From assembly GCA_001872265.1 (NCBI GenBank), contig MNWE01000044.1:1-5042 (forward strand): a DNA stretch of 5,042 nt, in the 5' to 3' direction. Position 1 is the first letter of the stretch, and every line of letters starts with the position of its first letter. Source of the stretch: Parcubacteria group bacterium CG1_02_39_15. Its GTDB lineage: Bacteria; Patescibacteriota; Minisyncoccia; Minisyncoccales; Paceibacteraceae. The position numbers and the translations under genes were made by a program. The notes beneath the pieces were generated by a model. It saw only the letters and a program-made list of their open reading frames with translations. It searched no databases and was not told where the DNA came from. Of this stretch, positions 4,906 to 5,042 are shown one piece after another.

Positions 4906-5042
4906 TTAGATAGTTATAGTGACGTTTAAATCTTGAAGAATTTTAGCTTTTTCTGAAGGCAGACTCGGAACGTAAAGTTTTTTTCTTTCGCGTTCTTCTC
5001 GATATTTTAGAATTAATCTGATAACATCTCGGAGATTTTTAA
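4906..5042 (-). CDS. hicB: HicB-type antitoxin, C-terminal part (cut by window edge)
   Basis: Only the last 44 residues are present; the 5' part lies beyond the right edge. NLRDVIRLILKYREE resembles the C-terminal helix of HicB-family (UPF0150-like) antitoxins, with the usual pattern of Asn-Leu then a hydrophobic/charged helix. The ending, LYVPSLPSEKAKI then LQDLNVTITI, is a plausible terminal strand. HicB normally binds HicA and represses the shared promoter. The identification leans heavily on the hicA gene 8 bp downstream; the fragment alone would be weak evidence. Antitoxin-first order is common in HicBA loci, though E. coli has toxin first. The promoter and N-terminal half cannot be assessed. 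Confidence 0.7.
   Translation of the reverse strand, partial: KNLRDVIRLILKYREERERKKLYVPSLPSEKAKILQDLNVTITI

Noticed and set aside
1..5042. UGA recoding (SR1/Gracilibacteria-type code)
   Set aside because: Genes read through without internal TGA codons, Trp is TGG where checked, and all stops used are TAA or TAG, so the data give no sign of recoding.

Overview
The window looks like part of a small-genome bacterium of the Candidate Phyla Radiation (Patescibacteria, probably Parcubacteria-like). The reasons are an AT-rich sequence with Lys/Ile-rich proteins, very tight gene packing, a conserved soluble protein of a type I associate with these genomes, and a divergent type IV secretion (T4SS)-like pilin followed by a VirB6/TrbL-like membrane protein. 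This is inference from sequence style; no taxonomic marker is present. All reading frames fit the standard bacterial code, with Trp encoded by TGG.

Left part (1-937). A 56-bp array of seven degenerate 8-bp repeats directly follows the stop codon of a minus-strand gene for a 144-residue soluble protein of unknown function (68-502). Facing away from it is a plus-strand gene (570-893) for a 107-residue protein with one membrane helix and an Arg/Glu-rich coiled coil. This small gene has a near-consensus promoter, the only good Shine-Dalgarno in the window and a strong intrinsic terminator. Its G+C is visibly higher than that of the neighbouring genes.

Central part (938-4523). Three minus-strand genes form a likely operon, transcribed from about 4526 toward 938. 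The first encodes a secreted VirB2-like pilin with an unusual C-terminal extension holding 18 cysteines. The second encodes a 102-residue protein with a single membrane helix and a charged tail. The third encodes an 837-residue VirB6/TrbL-like polytopic protein with a tail of about 480 residues. Together they suggest the membrane channel and surface-fibre part of a T4SS-like envelope machine. No VirB4/VirD4-type ATPase, relaxase or outer-membrane component is in the window, so DNA transfer, DNA uptake and cell attachment remain open roles.

Right part (4524-5042). An AT-rich intergenic stretch carries the putative operon promoter. Beyond it lies a HicBA-type toxin-antitoxin locus on the minus strand: the C-terminal 44 residues of HicB, cut by the window edge, then a hicA gene that needs a one-base correction to read as a full toxin.

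The strongest candidates for novelty are the Cys-repeat pilin extension, the paired CX6C motifs in the VirB6-like protein, the octamer array, and the compositionally distinct small coiled-coil gene.
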